Assembly (NCBI GenBank): GCA_900313545.1
Contig: OMRS01000038.1
Location: 1 to 31,512 of the forward strand
Direction: 5' to 3'
From: an uncultured Eubacteriales bacterium
GTDB taxonomy: Bacteria; Bacillota_A; Clostridia; Christensenellales; Aristaeellaceae
DNA: 31,512 bases
Shown: positions 23,567 through 31,512 of the stretch, one piece after another
Position numbering within the stretch: position 1 is the stretch's first letter
Layout: each line of letters starts with the position of its first letter
Notes under the pieces: generated by a model
Seen by the model: the letters and a program-made list of their open reading frames with translations, nothing else
What the model was told of the DNA's origin: nothing
Databases searched by the model: none
Program-made: the position numbers and the translations under genes

Positions 23567-24555
23567 CGTCTGCTCCCCTCCATCAGCTCTTCAAGGGTAC
23601 GGACAAGCCTGGCATTGTCCCCACGGGTACGCACCGCCACGCGCACGTTCTCTGCCGGGAGCCCGAAGGAGGTGCAGTCCCGGACCAGGATTCCTTTTTC
23701 ACGAAGCGTCTGAGGCACATGGTTCATTCCTTCCGGAAAGCGGAGCAGCAGGAAATTGGCCATGGAGGGGGTGACCCTGATTCCCAGACGGGTCAGATCC
23801 CGGACCAGTTCCTGCCTTCTGCGCGCATTGCGCTGCGCCTCCCTCATGATTTCCTCCCGATGGTCCGCCAGGGCGACGGCGATCTCCGTCGCGCCGGCGC
23901 TCAGCGACCAGGGCAACTGGCGCCGCCGGCAGGCGGCAATCCGCTCGGGCGATGAGACGAGATACCCCAGACGGATTCCTGGAATGCCGAGGATCTTGGT
24001 CATGGAACCGGCCACAAGAAGTCCCTCTTCCTGTACGGCGGCGACGGAGACCTCCGGACAGTAGTGGACAAAGGCCTCATCCACCAGTAGGGAGCCCCCG
24101 GACCGCCGGCATTCCGCAAGTGTATTCAGGACATCCTCCCGGAGACAGGCACAGCCCGTGGGATTGTCAGGATTGCAGAGTATCCGGGTGCCCCCCGGAT
24201 TGAGAGGCTCGTTGTCCGTGCGGAAAGGCCGTCCGTGGATCCGGGACAGACGGGCATATTCTCCAAAGGCGACAGGAGCGGTCACCACCTCGCCCGTTTC
24301 CCCGGAGATGGCCAGATCCAGAGCTTCCTCACCTCCCGAACAGACCAGCACTCTATCCGGGGAGACCCCCAGAAAACGTGCCAGTCCCTCCCGCGCACGT
24401 TTCTGCTCCGGATCCGGATAGTACCGGACTGCAGACATGGCCCGCCGCAGGCAGGAGCGGACCCAGTATGGAGGCCCGTCCGGCTTCAGGCTGGCCGAAA
24501 AATCCAGCCAGTCCTCCGGTCTGTCTGATTTCCAGACATCTCCCCCGTGTTCCAT
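23548..24555 (-). CDS. cobD: L-threonine-O-3-phosphate decarboxylase (CobD)
   Basis: A 335-residue PLP-dependent aminotransferase-fold enzyme making (R)-1-amino-2-propanol phosphate for CbiB. It has MEHGGDVW at the start, NPDNPTG at 128-134, the VDEAFVHY motif at 158-165 and the PLP-binding Lys187 in GSMTKILGIPGIRLGY. It lacks a C-terminal Cys-rich extension. The context (first gene, followed by cbiP and cbiB) separates it from histidinol-phosphate aminotransferase, its closest look-alike. GGGAGTGAG precedes the ATG, and a promoter lies just upstream. Confidence 0.93.
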   Translation of the reverse strand: MEHGGDVWKSDRPEDWLDFSASLKPDGPPYWVRSCLRRAMSAVRYYPDPEQKRAREGLARFLGVSPDRVLVCSGGEEALDLAISGETGEVVTAPVAFGEYARLSRIHGRPFRTDNEPLNPGGTRILCNPDNPTGCACLREDVLNTLAECRRSGGSLLVDEAFVHYCPEVSVAAVQEEGLLVAGSMTKILGIPGIRLGYLVSSPERIAACRRRQLPWSLSAGATEIAVALADHREEIMREAQRNARRRQELVRDLTRLGIRVTPSMANFLLLRFPEGMNHVPQTLREKGILVRDCTSFGLPAENVRVAVRTRGDNARLVRTLEELMEGSRRCAENR

Positions 24556-24579
24556 TTCTTCTCACTCCCTTCCGGGAAC

Positions 24580-24609
24580 ATTATACCACGCAGATATCTC
24601 CCGCCGCAA
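24580..24609 (-). promoter_or_regulatory. Promoter of the cobD-led operon
   Basis: On the minus strand a perfect -10 (TATAAT, 24580-24585) is preceded after 18 bases by a weak -35 (TTGCGG, 24604-24609). The predicted start is about 24573, leaving an untranslated leader of only about 18 bases. That is too short for a riboswitch. Confidence 0.7.
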
Positions 24610-24794
24610 AATACCCTCTGTCCATATAGTGGTTCTCCTTCCTTTCCCCGCTGATCCATTCAGGATGTCGGGCATGGGGTCAAAACTTGTATACATTATT
24701 TTTTCTTTCGCTCTTTTTTATATATTATTTGATCAGTACGTCAAAAAAACATGTATAACGATTGCTATTTGCGATTTTTCTGTTTTCCCTGTCA

Positions 24795-24823
24795 TTGACT
24801 TCATTTTTACACTATGGTAGACT
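24795..24823 (+). promoter_or_regulatory. Promoter of the tctCBA operon
   Basis: TTGACT (24795-24800) and TAGACT (24818-24823) are spaced by 17 bases. The region 24556-24882 between the divergent operons is AT-rich in its middle (about 24690-24780) and holds two similar GTATA-containing sites (about 24689 and 24752) that could be regulator sites. No gene is seen in it. Confidence 0.6.
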
Positions 24824-24882
24824 TTTTGTAAATTCCGGCACCTGCATCCAGTCCGGAAAAACTATTTGAGGAGGGCATTCCC

Positions 24883-25857
24883 ATGAAGAAACTTCTTTCT
24901 CTCGTGATGGCCATCGTCCTGGTTCTCGGTATTGCCGCAGTCGCCAGCGCCGCTGACTATCCCACCAAGGGCCTGACCGCCATCAACCCCTGGTCCGCCG
25001 GCGGTGGAACCGACTCCTGTCTGCGTGCCTTTACCGCCGCGCTCGAGAAACAGCTCGGCGTGACCGTGACCGTGGACAACCGTACCGGAGCTTCCGGCGT
25101 GACCGGCCATGAGGCCATTGCCGATGCCGATCCTGACGGATACACCTTCGGCATGATCACCTTTGAACTGGCAACCTACAAGCCCCTGGACATGTCCGAT
25201 TACACCTATGAGAACTATGATGCGCTCTGCCGCGTGAACACCGACGCTGCCGGCGTGACCGTCAATGCAAAGTGGGCCGAGACCAACGGCATCAAGGACC
25301 TGGCCTCCTTCGTCGACTACTGCAAGGCTCATCCCTCCGAGGTCCGCATGGGCGGCTCCTCTTCCGGTTCCGTCTGGCACATCGCCGGCGGTTACCTGAT
25401 GAACGCCACCGGCATCGAAATCCGCATGATCACCTATGCGGACGGTGCTGCCGATGCCGTCAAGTCCGCTGCACAGGGCGAAATCGAGGGCGTAACCGTG
25501 TCTCTGGCTGAAGCCCGCAGCTTCATCGAGTCCGGCGATCTCATCTGCCTGGGCGTCATGGACAACGAACGCAACCCCGCTGATTCCTTCAAGGACATTC
25601 CTACCTGCAAGGAGCAGGGTGTGGACGCCGTGTACGTCACCCAGCGCGGTCTGGCCTTCCCCAAGGGCGTGGATGATGCCATCCGCACCAGAATGCAGGA
25701 AGCCTGCGCCGCTGCGATCCAGGATCCCGACTTTGTCGAGGCCATGGGCAAGCTGGGTCAGGCGATCTCCTACATGAACGCCGAGGAGTACACCGCCTAT
25801 CTCGCACAGGCCGCCATCGACGTGCCTGCCGCCATGGAGACCGTGGGTCTTCTGTAA
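24883..25857 (+). CDS. tctC: Tripartite tricarboxylate transporter substrate-binding protein (TctC/Bug family)
   Basis: A 324-residue exported binding protein. The signal peptide ends near residue 23 (Ala-Ser-Ala before Ala-Asp-Tyr-Pro) with no lipobox. The mature protein starts with the Bug-type Tyr-Pro-x-Lys entry, then NPWSAGGGTDS (35-45) and RTGASGVTGHEAIA near 67-80, the two loops that hold carboxylate ligands in this family. GGAGG lies before the ATG. A perfect hairpin separates it from tctB, consistent with extra binding protein over membrane subunits. The carboxylate carried is not predictable from sequence. Confidence 0.92.
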   Translation: MKKLLSLVMAIVLVLGIAAVASAADYPTKGLTAINPWSAGGGTDSCLRAFTAALEKQLGVTVTVDNRTGASGVTGHEAIADADPDGYTFGMITFELATYKPLDMSDYTYENYDALCRVNTDAAGVTVNAKWAETNGIKDLASFVDYCKAHPSEVRMGGSSSGSVWHIAGGYLMNATGIEIRMITYADGAADAVKSAAQGEIEGVTVSLAEARSFIESGDLICLGVMDNERNPADSFKDIPTCKEQGVDAVYVTQRGLAFPKGVDDAIRTRMQEACAAAIQDPDFVEAMGKLGQAISYMNAEEYTAYLAQAAIDVPAAMETVGLL

Positions 25858-25870
25858 TCCTTCCCTCCCG

Positions 25871-25903
25871 GATGGGCAGGCAGTACTGCCTGCCCATCTT
25901 TTA
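25871..25903 (+). terminator. Intra-operon hairpin between tctC and tctB
   Basis: GATGGGCAGGCAGT and ACTGCCTGCCCATC form a perfect 14-bp palindrome followed by TTTTATT. It lies just after the tctC stop. It likely acts as a partial terminator or 3' stabiliser, giving more tctC message than tctBA. Confidence 0.8.
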
Positions 25904-25935
25904 TTGCAAAACCATTGTGTAAGGACGTGGTCTCT

Positions 25936-26466
25936 TTGAAAAAAACCAAGACAAAAGCCTTTTCCAATCTGATCATCTCCATTATCCTGCTGATCTTTGA
26001 GGTCTGGGCCTATTTCCAGGCGTCCGGCTTCCGCAAGGTCAAGGGGGCATATGTTCAGGCCTCCACCTTCCCCCAGATCATGGATATCGGCATGATGATC
26101 TTCACCGTCATTCTGCTTATCCAGTCATGTATCAAGGTCTTTGGAGGCATGAAACCAGATGATCCCATGGCTGAGGACGCTCCTTCCCTCAATCCCCTGA
26201 CCAACAGAGGACTGGCTGCCGCACTGCTGGTCATCGGCTTGTGCATCCTCTATGTGGCCCTCTTTGACAAACTGGGATATGTGCTTGTTTCCGCCATTGT
26301 CTCCATTATCATCATGTGGGTCATCGGCAAGCGCAATCCCCTGACGGTGGTTCTCGTCTCGGTGCTCGTCCCGCTGGTGATGTGGGTCATCTTCTACAAG
26401 ATGCTGACCGTGAACATCCCCATGGGCGTTCTGCAGCCGCTTCGCGACCTGCTGGACAAGATTTAA
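25936..26466 (+). CDS. tctB: Tripartite tricarboxylate transporter small membrane subunit (TctB)
   Basis: A 176-residue protein with four predicted membrane segments (about residues 11-27, 51-66, 92-110 and 116-160 as a pair) and a cytosolic loop between the second and third. The size, order and topology match TctB (DUF1468). No ATG starts the frame; TTG at 25936 with AAGGA about ten bases upstream is my choice, and an in-frame TTG at 25915 is possible but has no site. tctA follows 12 bases later. Confidence 0.85.
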   Translation: MKKTKTKAFSNLIISIILLIFEVWAYFQASGFRKVKGAYVQASTFPQIMDIGMMIFTVILLIQSCIKVFGGMKPDDPMAEDAPSLNPLTNRGLAAALLVIGLCILYVALFDKLGYVLVSAIVSIIIMWVIGKRNPLTVVLVSVLVPLVMWVIFYKMLTVNIPMGVLQPLRDLLDKI

Positions 26467-26478
26467 GGAGGCGACTGT

Positions 26479-28005
26479 ATGGACTGGGGTTTACTGTTTC
26501 AAAGCTATGGTGCGGTCTTTTCCAATCTCCAGGTGATCTTCATGACCTTCCTCGGTGCTCTTGGCGGCGTGCTGCTGGGTGCCATTCCGGGCATGACGGC
26601 CACCATGGGCGTCGCGCTGCTGATTCCCTTCTCTTATGGCATGGATCTGATTCCCTCCATCGGACTGCTCCTGGGCATCTACTGCGGCGGCATGTACGGC
26701 GGATCCATCTCCGCCATCCTGATTCACGCTCCCGGAACTCCCTCCGCTGCCGCCACGCTGATTGACGGCTATCCCATGGCACAAAGCGGCCAGGCCGGCA
26801 AAGCCCTTTCCGTGGCCATGTTCTCCTCCTTCTGTGGCGGAGTGATTGGTGCCCTTATCATGACCTTCCTGTCTCCTCTGGTGGCAAAGGTGGCCATGAA
26901 GTTTACCTCCGCGGAAATGTTGATGCTGGCCTTCTTCGGTCTGTCCGTCATCGTCTCCATCTCCGGAAAATCCATTGCCAAGGGACTGATTTCCGCCTTT
27001 TTCGGTCTGCTTCTGTGCACCGTGGGCCTGGATCCCACCTACTCCGTCAAGCGCTACATCTTTGGCATGAAGCCGCTTTTGAGCGGATTCTCCTTTATTC
27101 CTACCCTGATCGGCCTGTTTGCCATCGCAGAGGTCATTGCGGGCGTTGAACGAATCATCAACGGGGAAGAGTCCCAGCAGAAATCCAACGAGAAGATCAC
27201 CAATGTTCTGCCGGACCTGAAAACCATTGGCAAAATCTGGCCCAACATCCTCTCCGGCGGCATCATCGGCACCTTTATCGGCGCCATCCCCGGCGCAGGC
27301 GGAGACATTGCCGTCTTTGTCTCCTATGGATTCAACAAGAGCTTCTCCAAACATCCCGAGCTCTGGGGCACCGGCATTCCCAATGGCGTAGCTGCCACAG
27401 AATCCGCCAACAACGGCTGCTCCGGCGGTGCCATGATTCCCCTGCTCTCTCTGGGGGTTCCCGGTGACGCGGTGACTGCGGTGCTGCTGGGCGCCTTCAT
27501 CATGAAAGGCATCCAGCCCGGTCCCATGATGTATGTGGATGAGCTTCCCACGGTTTACCGTGTCTTTGCCTCCCTCATGCTGGCTAACCTCGCCATGCTG
27601 GTGGTCGGGTGTCTGGGAGTTCGGGGATTTGCCAAGATCGTCTCGGTGGAAAAGAAAATGCTCTATCCCATCATCCTGGTTGTTTCCCTCCTGGGTGCCT
27701 TCTCCATCAACAAGAGCATTTTTGACGTGGGCGTATGTGTCCTCTTCGGTGTCGTCGGATGGCTGATGAACAAATACGAGTTCCCACTCTCTCCCATTCT
27801 TCTGGCGCTGATTCTCGGGCCCATGTGCGAACAGAACTTCGTCCGCTTTGTGGACCTCAACAGCGGCAACTTTTGGGAAATCCTTCACCATCCCATCGCC
27901 ATCGGCTTCTTTGTCGTGTCTGTGGGAACCATTATCTTCTCCATCTTCAACCAGCAGAAGATCAACCGTCTTGAAGCACAAAACAAAGCCGCCGCTGGAC
28001 AATAA
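26479..28005 (+). CDS. tctA: Tripartite tricarboxylate transporter large membrane subunit (TctA)
   Basis: A 508-residue membrane protein with about ten to twelve hydrophobic segments. Family motifs include GAIPGMTATMGVALLIPFSY near residues 34-53, an IYCGGMYGGSISAIL segment near 72-86, GTPSAAATLIDGYPMA, and a second GAIPGAGGDIAVFVSYG motif in the middle of the protein, reflecting the internal duplication of TctA. AAGGAGG seven bases before the ATG is a strong start. It ends at the bidirectional terminator shared with the DUF2207 gene. Confidence 0.95.
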   Translation: MDWGLLFQSYGAVFSNLQVIFMTFLGALGGVLLGAIPGMTATMGVALLIPFSYGMDLIPSIGLLLGIYCGGMYGGSISAILIHAPGTPSAAATLIDGYPMAQSGQAGKALSVAMFSSFCGGVIGALIMTFLSPLVAKVAMKFTSAEMLMLAFFGLSVIVSISGKSIAKGLISAFFGLLLCTVGLDPTYSVKRYIFGMKPLLSGFSFIPTLIGLFAIAEVIAGVERIINGEESQQKSNEKITNVLPDLKTIGKIWPNILSGGIIGTFIGAIPGAGGDIAVFVSYGFNKSFSKHPELWGTGIPNGVAATESANNGCSGGAMIPLLSLGVPGDAVTAVLLGAFIMKGIQPGPMMYVDELPTVYRVFASLMLANLAMLVVGCLGVRGFAKIVSVEKKMLYPIILVVSLLGAFSINKSIFDVGVCVLFGVVGWLMNKYEFPLSPILLALILGPMCEQNFVRFVDLNSGNFWEILHHPIAIGFFVVSVGTIIFSIFNQQKINRLEAQNKAAAGQ

Positions 28006-28007
28006 CC

Positions 28008-28048
28008 AAAAAAGCAGGGCCCGGTCTCTTGACCAGGTCCTGTTTTTT
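28008..28048. terminator. Bidirectional terminator between tctA and the DUF2207 gene
   Basis: An A-run, then arms CAGGGCCCGGTC and GACCAGGTCCTG around a TCTT loop, then a T-run. It has A/T tracts on both sides and separates two convergent genes, so it should stop transcription from both. Confidence 0.9.
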
Positions 28049-28052
28049 GTCA

Positions 28053-29972
28053 TTACCAGCTGCTGGTTCCGCCGCCACCGCCTCCGCCGCCGGAGAAGCC
28101 ACCGCCTCCACCGGACGAACCGGAGCTGCGCGCCGCTTCTGCGTACTGACGGGTCCGCATCTCCTGCATGGAACCACGCAGTGAGTTGACCATCACACGG
28201 TCCATGTAACGGTAGTTCCAGTACCCTGCATAACCGTAGTACCAGTCAGGCGGCTGGATGGTCAGGTTAGCAAACTGCTCCGCCCAGACATCCGCCATGC
28301 CGAACGCCATGGCATAGGGCAGAATGTCGAAGAAGTATTCCGGGTTGTCCTTGACGAGCATTTCAAGTTTGTCCTGTTCCGCTACCCGGATAAACTCCCG
28401 CAGGCCCAGGATTTTCCCCACCAGTTCCTTTTTATACTCCGTCATCACGACGATTCGGGGTGTGAGGAACAGTGAAGCTGACATTATTCCAAATGCCACA
28501 TAATAAACCACACTGGGCAAGACCAAGCCTTCCTGCATGAACATCAGGCCAATCGCCGCCGTAGCCGCCAGACAGCCCCCCAGAACCACTACACTCAGAA
28601 TCCGCATCAACTTGTTGTGCTGCATGTAAATGCTCGCATACCAGTAGAACATTGCCCCGAACAGGGGGAAGACAATACTGACGATGCCGGGAACCAGGTA
28701 CTCAAAGGTGCTGATCTGGCTGGAAAACATCACCATCAGGCCATATCCCACAAGTGTAAGAAGGATAGCCCCGAAGGCGGTTCCCTTTCCTTTGGAGAGG
28801 GCATGCTCGCCGGAGAAATGGGCCGTAAGCTGCTTTTTCGCCTTATCCAGTCTTGAGGCAAAAGTCAGACTGACCGGATCCCGCAGATCCAGATCATCCC
28901 CCTCCATGAAGATTCCGTTAAACAGAGTTTTCTGATAATCCGGTGCTTCATTGGGCAATTCTTTTTTCAGGTGAAGAATAATGCCTTCCTGCATTTTCTT
29001 GAAGATCAGGATGCCTTTCTCCGATTTCACCTGTTCCATGGTGAGATGTCCAGTCTTTCCCCATCCGGGGATCAGCGAAAGCATTGCAGTATCTTCCGCT
29101 TTCTCATCCAGGATCATGGCCGCCTGCGCACTGTCGATGCCTTCCGGAGGATAAAATTCCACTGTTTGGACAGGATCGTTGCGCACCGTCAGAAGGCTCT
29201 TGGCCCCCACCAGGATGCTGAGGGCAAATGAAACCAATGCCGCGATCAGTCCCGGGAAGATAGAAGTCTTCTCGGCACCTTCAAAGTAGCCATTCGGAAG
29301 GATGATCAGCGTGGTCACCGCCTGACCGGGCAGAAGATCGCTGACCTCTCCGCTCATTTCCGTCTCGGAAATCTGCGGGGTCACGTTCAGGTCATTGCCA
29401 AAGGAACCCGCATCTCCACTGTACATGCGCATGGAGGAGATGGCAGATTCCGGAATGGGTTTTTCAAAGTTCAGATGAAAGGTAAAATGATCCACATTGC
29501 TGGTGGTTTCCGCACCGATGAAGGAGTAGAACAGAAAGTCGCAGGTTTCAAGCCGGTTGTCCGGCATGATGTAATCATACCGGATCACATAGGAGTTAAG
29601 GCCTGTCACAGTGACATCAGGGTCGCCGATACGAATCAAAAGAGCTCCGTCGTCGCTGTTCTCCGTGGTGAAGGGTGCACCTTCCACGCTCACATTACGG
29701 ACCTGTGCACGGTAGGCCATGACACCTTTGCCGCCGATTTCCGGCGCATCTGTACCGACCTCAAAGCTTGTCCGGATCGACTGAAGCGGACCGTGCCTCG
29801 GCTCTAGATAGTCAATGTCCATCGAGAGCTCCACATGCATCACATTGTCCTTGCTGAGAGTGCCCTCAAAATGCTCATCCCGGATAATGAATCCATCATC
29901 TGCAAGGACAGTGGCGCACAAAAGCAGCAGCAAGGCAAGCAGACATGCCGAAACTGCGCGTTTCATTCTCAT
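28053..29972 (-). CDS. DUF2207 domain-containing membrane protein
   Basis: A 639-residue protein. A signal peptide occupies residues 1-24 (Val-Leu-Ala before Asp). An extracellular beta-rich DUF2207 domain follows (about 26-230) with a YDYIMPDNR-type segment. One membrane segment lies near 240-262, four more cluster in about 390-510, and a cytosolic tail ends in a Gly/Ser-rich stretch and a terminal Ser-Ser-Trp, common in this family. It overlaps lemA by one base (TAATG); the LemA/DUF2207 pairing recurs in many genomes. No function is established. Confidence 0.88.
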   Translation of the reverse strand: MRMKRAVSACLLALLLLLCATVLADDGFIIRDEHFEGTLSKDNVMHVELSMDIDYLEPRHGPLQSIRTSFEVGTDAPEIGGKGVMAYRAQVRNVSVEGAPFTTENSDDGALLIRIGDPDVTVTGLNSYVIRYDYIMPDNRLETCDFLFYSFIGAETTSNVDHFTFHLNFEKPIPESAISSMRMYSGDAGSFGNDLNVTPQISETEMSGEVSDLLPGQAVTTLIILPNGYFEGAEKTSIFPGLIAALVSFALSILVGAKSLLTVRNDPVQTVEFYPPEGIDSAQAAMILDEKAEDTAMLSLIPGWGKTGHLTMEQVKSEKGILIFKKMQEGIILHLKKELPNEAPDYQKTLFNGIFMEGDDLDLRDPVSLTFASRLDKAKKQLTAHFSGEHALSKGKGTAFGAILLTLVGYGLMVMFSSQISTFEYLVPGIVSIVFPLFGAMFYWYASIYMQHNKLMRILSVVVLGGCLAATAAIGLMFMQEGLVLPSVVYYVAFGIMSASLFLTPRIVVMTEYKKELVGKILGLREFIRVAEQDKLEMLVKDNPEYFFDILPYAMAFGMADVWAEQFANLTIQPPDWYYGYAGYWNYRYMDRVMVNSLRGSMQEMRTRQYAEAARSSGSSGGGGGFSGGGGGGGGTSSW

Positions 29973-30508
29973 TAGAATTCCACCTTCACATTTTGACGGT
30001 CCTGCTCATCCACATTGAACATGTCTGCGGGGACAAAGTGGAAAATGCCTGCAACCAGGTTGTTGGGGAAGGTCATGCAGCCGTTGTTGAACTGCTTCAC
30101 GCAGCCGTTGTAATACTTTCTGGCGTTGGCAATATCATCTTCAATTTTGCCAAGCTGCTGCTGCAGGTCGATGAAGTTGGTATTGGCCTTGAGATCCGGA
30201 TAATTCTCCGCCAGAGCAAAAATGGAACGGATCGCTCCGGACATTTTGTTTTCCTGATCCAGCTTGTCTGCAGTGGTGGTTGCACTGTTGCGCTGGGCGA
30301 TGATCTTTGTCAGGGTCTCCGCCTCATGGCTTGCATATCCCTTCACCGTATTGACCAGATTGGGAACCAGGTCAGCACGTTTTTTCAGATACACGTCCAT
30401 GGTCGAAAACGCTTCCTGAACCTGATTGCGCATTCTGACAAGACCGTTATACCCTCCGATTATCAGAACCGCAAGAATCGCAATAATTACAAGAATCACA
30501 ATCCACAT
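29972..30508 (-). CDS. lemA: LemA family protein
   Basis: A 178-residue protein with one N-terminal membrane helix (residues about 3-19) and a helical cytosolic or extracytosolic domain. It shows the LemA signature: YNGLVRMRNQVQEAFSTMDV at 20-39, then KKRADLVPNLVNTVKGYA at 42-59 and a late AENYPDLKAN. GAGGAGG lies eight bases before the ATG. It is translationally coupled to the DUF2207 gene downstream. The molecular role of LemA is poorly understood. Confidence 0.95.
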   Translation of the reverse strand: MWIVILVIIAILAVLIIGGYNGLVRMRNQVQEAFSTMDVYLKKRADLVPNLVNTVKGYASHEAETLTKIIAQRNSATTTADKLDQENKMSGAIRSIFALAENYPDLKANTNFIDLQQQLGKIEDDIANARKYYNGCVKQFNNGCMTFPNNLVAGIFHFVPADMFNVDEQDRQNVKVEF

Positions 30509-30554
30509 GTTTTTTTCCTCCTCAATTGTTTGTTGATCGCAGGAATATCTGCAT

Positions 30555-30583
30555 ATAATAGTTTACCATACTTTTCCTGTCAT
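30555..30583 (-). promoter_or_regulatory. Promoter of the lemA-DUF2207 operon
   Basis: On the minus strand, ATGACA (30578-30583) and TATTAT (30555-30560), each one base off consensus, are 17 bases apart. The predicted start is about 30548, giving a leader of about 40 bases before lemA. Confidence 0.8.
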
Positions 30584-31512
30584 ATCCACATAAAATGCCA
30601 ATTTCTTTTTTCAGAGACCTCGTGTCGATTGCCTGAAACAACCACAGCGCATGGTCACACACAAAGCTGCCTGTAACCAGTCCTGCACCCTGTACAATGT
30701 CCGAGGCCATACAGGAAGGGCCCATATGACGGGAAGACCCCTGAGCTGCACGTCATGTCAAGTTGAAGACGGTTTCCCGTTTCAGGGCGGCGACATTTAC
30801 GGAACAGTGTCAAATGAACTTTCAGATGTGGAGGATCAATGCGGGTTCTGGAAATCCATGACCATGATTCATGGATAAGGTCAGGATTGTATGTTCACTT
30901 AGGCTGCCAGTGCTTTTCCCTGCATATGTCCAATAAAGAAGGTCCCCTTTCCTGCTCTTTTTCATCCCTGATCTTCGGGGAATGTCCTGCCTTCAGATTC
31001 CTTCTCTCCTGACATGTCTTCCACAGAGCTGCTTTCTTCGCATGTCCCGGCAAAGGGTTTGTGAGCTGTCCAGTTCTTTGTCACGTTCATTGATTGATTC
31101 TTCGTGACCTGGCACATCTCGCCTTCCGGGTTTCCTGACATGAAAAAACAGAGACTTGTATCGTTTCATTCATTATGTATCTATTAATGTTTTGACGCCA
31201 TGCCTGCTCCATTTTAGGTGAACAGTACGTCAACGCTGTTTTTTTCAATAGATCAGCCTACATAACCGCCCCCCGCCGTTCGGGATTACCGGACAGTCAA
31301 CTTTCATTACTGGGTTTAACCAGCGGACTAATGTTTCTGTCGTCCTCGGGATGTGCCTGTCTTCCCGGCATTGTTGAAGAAGGAAAACTTCAGAGCATCC
31401 CGGCGTACCTGTTGCAAGGCCCTGACGTCTCCAGGAGCATCAGATGAATGACAGATGGCCCATATTCGTCAGGCTGTCATCCCTTCTGATGAAAACGGGA
31501 GCTTCCTTTTCC
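30584..31512. other. About 0.9 kb without a supported gene
   Basis: Open frames here are all short and have no start signal, family motif or sensible composition on either strand. The segment contains scattered T-rich stretches and no clear terminator, tRNA or repeat. It could be decayed coding DNA or the far upstream region of a gene beyond the window. Confidence 0.5.

Noticed and set aside
24689..24760. Two GTATA-containing sites in the cobD-tctC intergenic region as regulator binding sites
   Set aside because: They match only over about seven bases in AT-rich DNA, so chance similarity cannot be excluded. They are mentioned only as a possibility.
26491..28053. A 520-residue open frame on the minus strand opposite tctA
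   Set aside because: Its composition is His/Gly/Asp-rich low complexity, as expected for the antisense of a membrane protein gene, and tctA is a clear family member with a strong ribosome binding site.
1..31512. CRISPR array, prophage or toxin-antitoxin system
   Set aside because: I saw no regularly spaced repeats, phage genes or paired small toxin/antitoxin genes. The lone XRE regulator has no toxin partner next to it.

Overview
The window is about 60% GC. It looks like chromosomal DNA from an anaerobic bacterium, most likely a member of the Bacillota (Clostridia or relatives). The reasons are a YitT-family protein, a TraX-family protein, a LemA/DUF2207 pair, an oxygen-independent (cbi-type) cobalamin pathway and strong AGGAGG-type ribosome binding sites. 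The phylum call is an inference. One thing does not fit a typical monoderm: none of the six exported proteins, including three solute-binding proteins, has a lipobox cysteine.

Layout. (1) 1-1.9 kb, plus strand: the 3' part of a YitT-family gene, a TraX-family gene, then a tRNA-Gln/tRNA-Glu pair behind a consensus promoter and followed by a terminator. (2) 14.7-1.9 kb, minus strand: a tightly packed operon led by a promoter and a cobalamin riboswitch. In transcription order it is cbiK (exported), a secreted two-domain protein, a FecB-like binding protein, a FecCD permease, an ABC ATPase with an extra C-terminal domain, cbiD, cbiF, cbiG, cbiH, cbiJ, cbiET, cbiA, cbiC. Most junctions are ATGA or TAATG overlaps. 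(3) 14.77-15.75 kb: an AT-rich insert bounded by 26-bp imperfect inverted repeats and carrying a small XRE-type regulator. About 450 bp of apparently non-coding or decayed DNA follows. (4) 24.6-16.2 kb, minus strand: a second cobalamin operon, cobD, cbiP, cbiB, cobU, cobS, a short cobU-like gene, a cobC-like phosphatase, then a second FecB/FecCD/ATPase transporter. It has its own promoter and no visible riboswitch. (5) 24.8-28.0 kb, plus strand: a tripartite tricarboxylate transporter (tctC, hairpin, tctB, tctA). (6) 30.6-28.05 kb, minus strand: lemA and a DUF2207 membrane protein, converging on tctA at a bidirectional terminator. (7) The last kilobase has no gene I can support.

How it works together. 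The two minus-strand operons encode nearly the whole anaerobic route from sirohydrochlorin to cobalamin: Co insertion, ring contraction, methylations, amidations, aminopropanol attachment and nucleotide loop assembly. Two ABC importers of the iron-siderophore/B12 class come with it. CbiL, the corrinoid adenosyltransferase, CobT and the uroporphyrinogen methyltransferase are not in the window.

The most interesting part is the front of the riboswitch operon: an exported cobaltochelatase-like protein, a secreted protein with a duplicated beta-rich domain, and a divergent binding-protein transporter. It could be an extracellular metal or tetrapyrrole capture system co-regulated with B12 synthesis.
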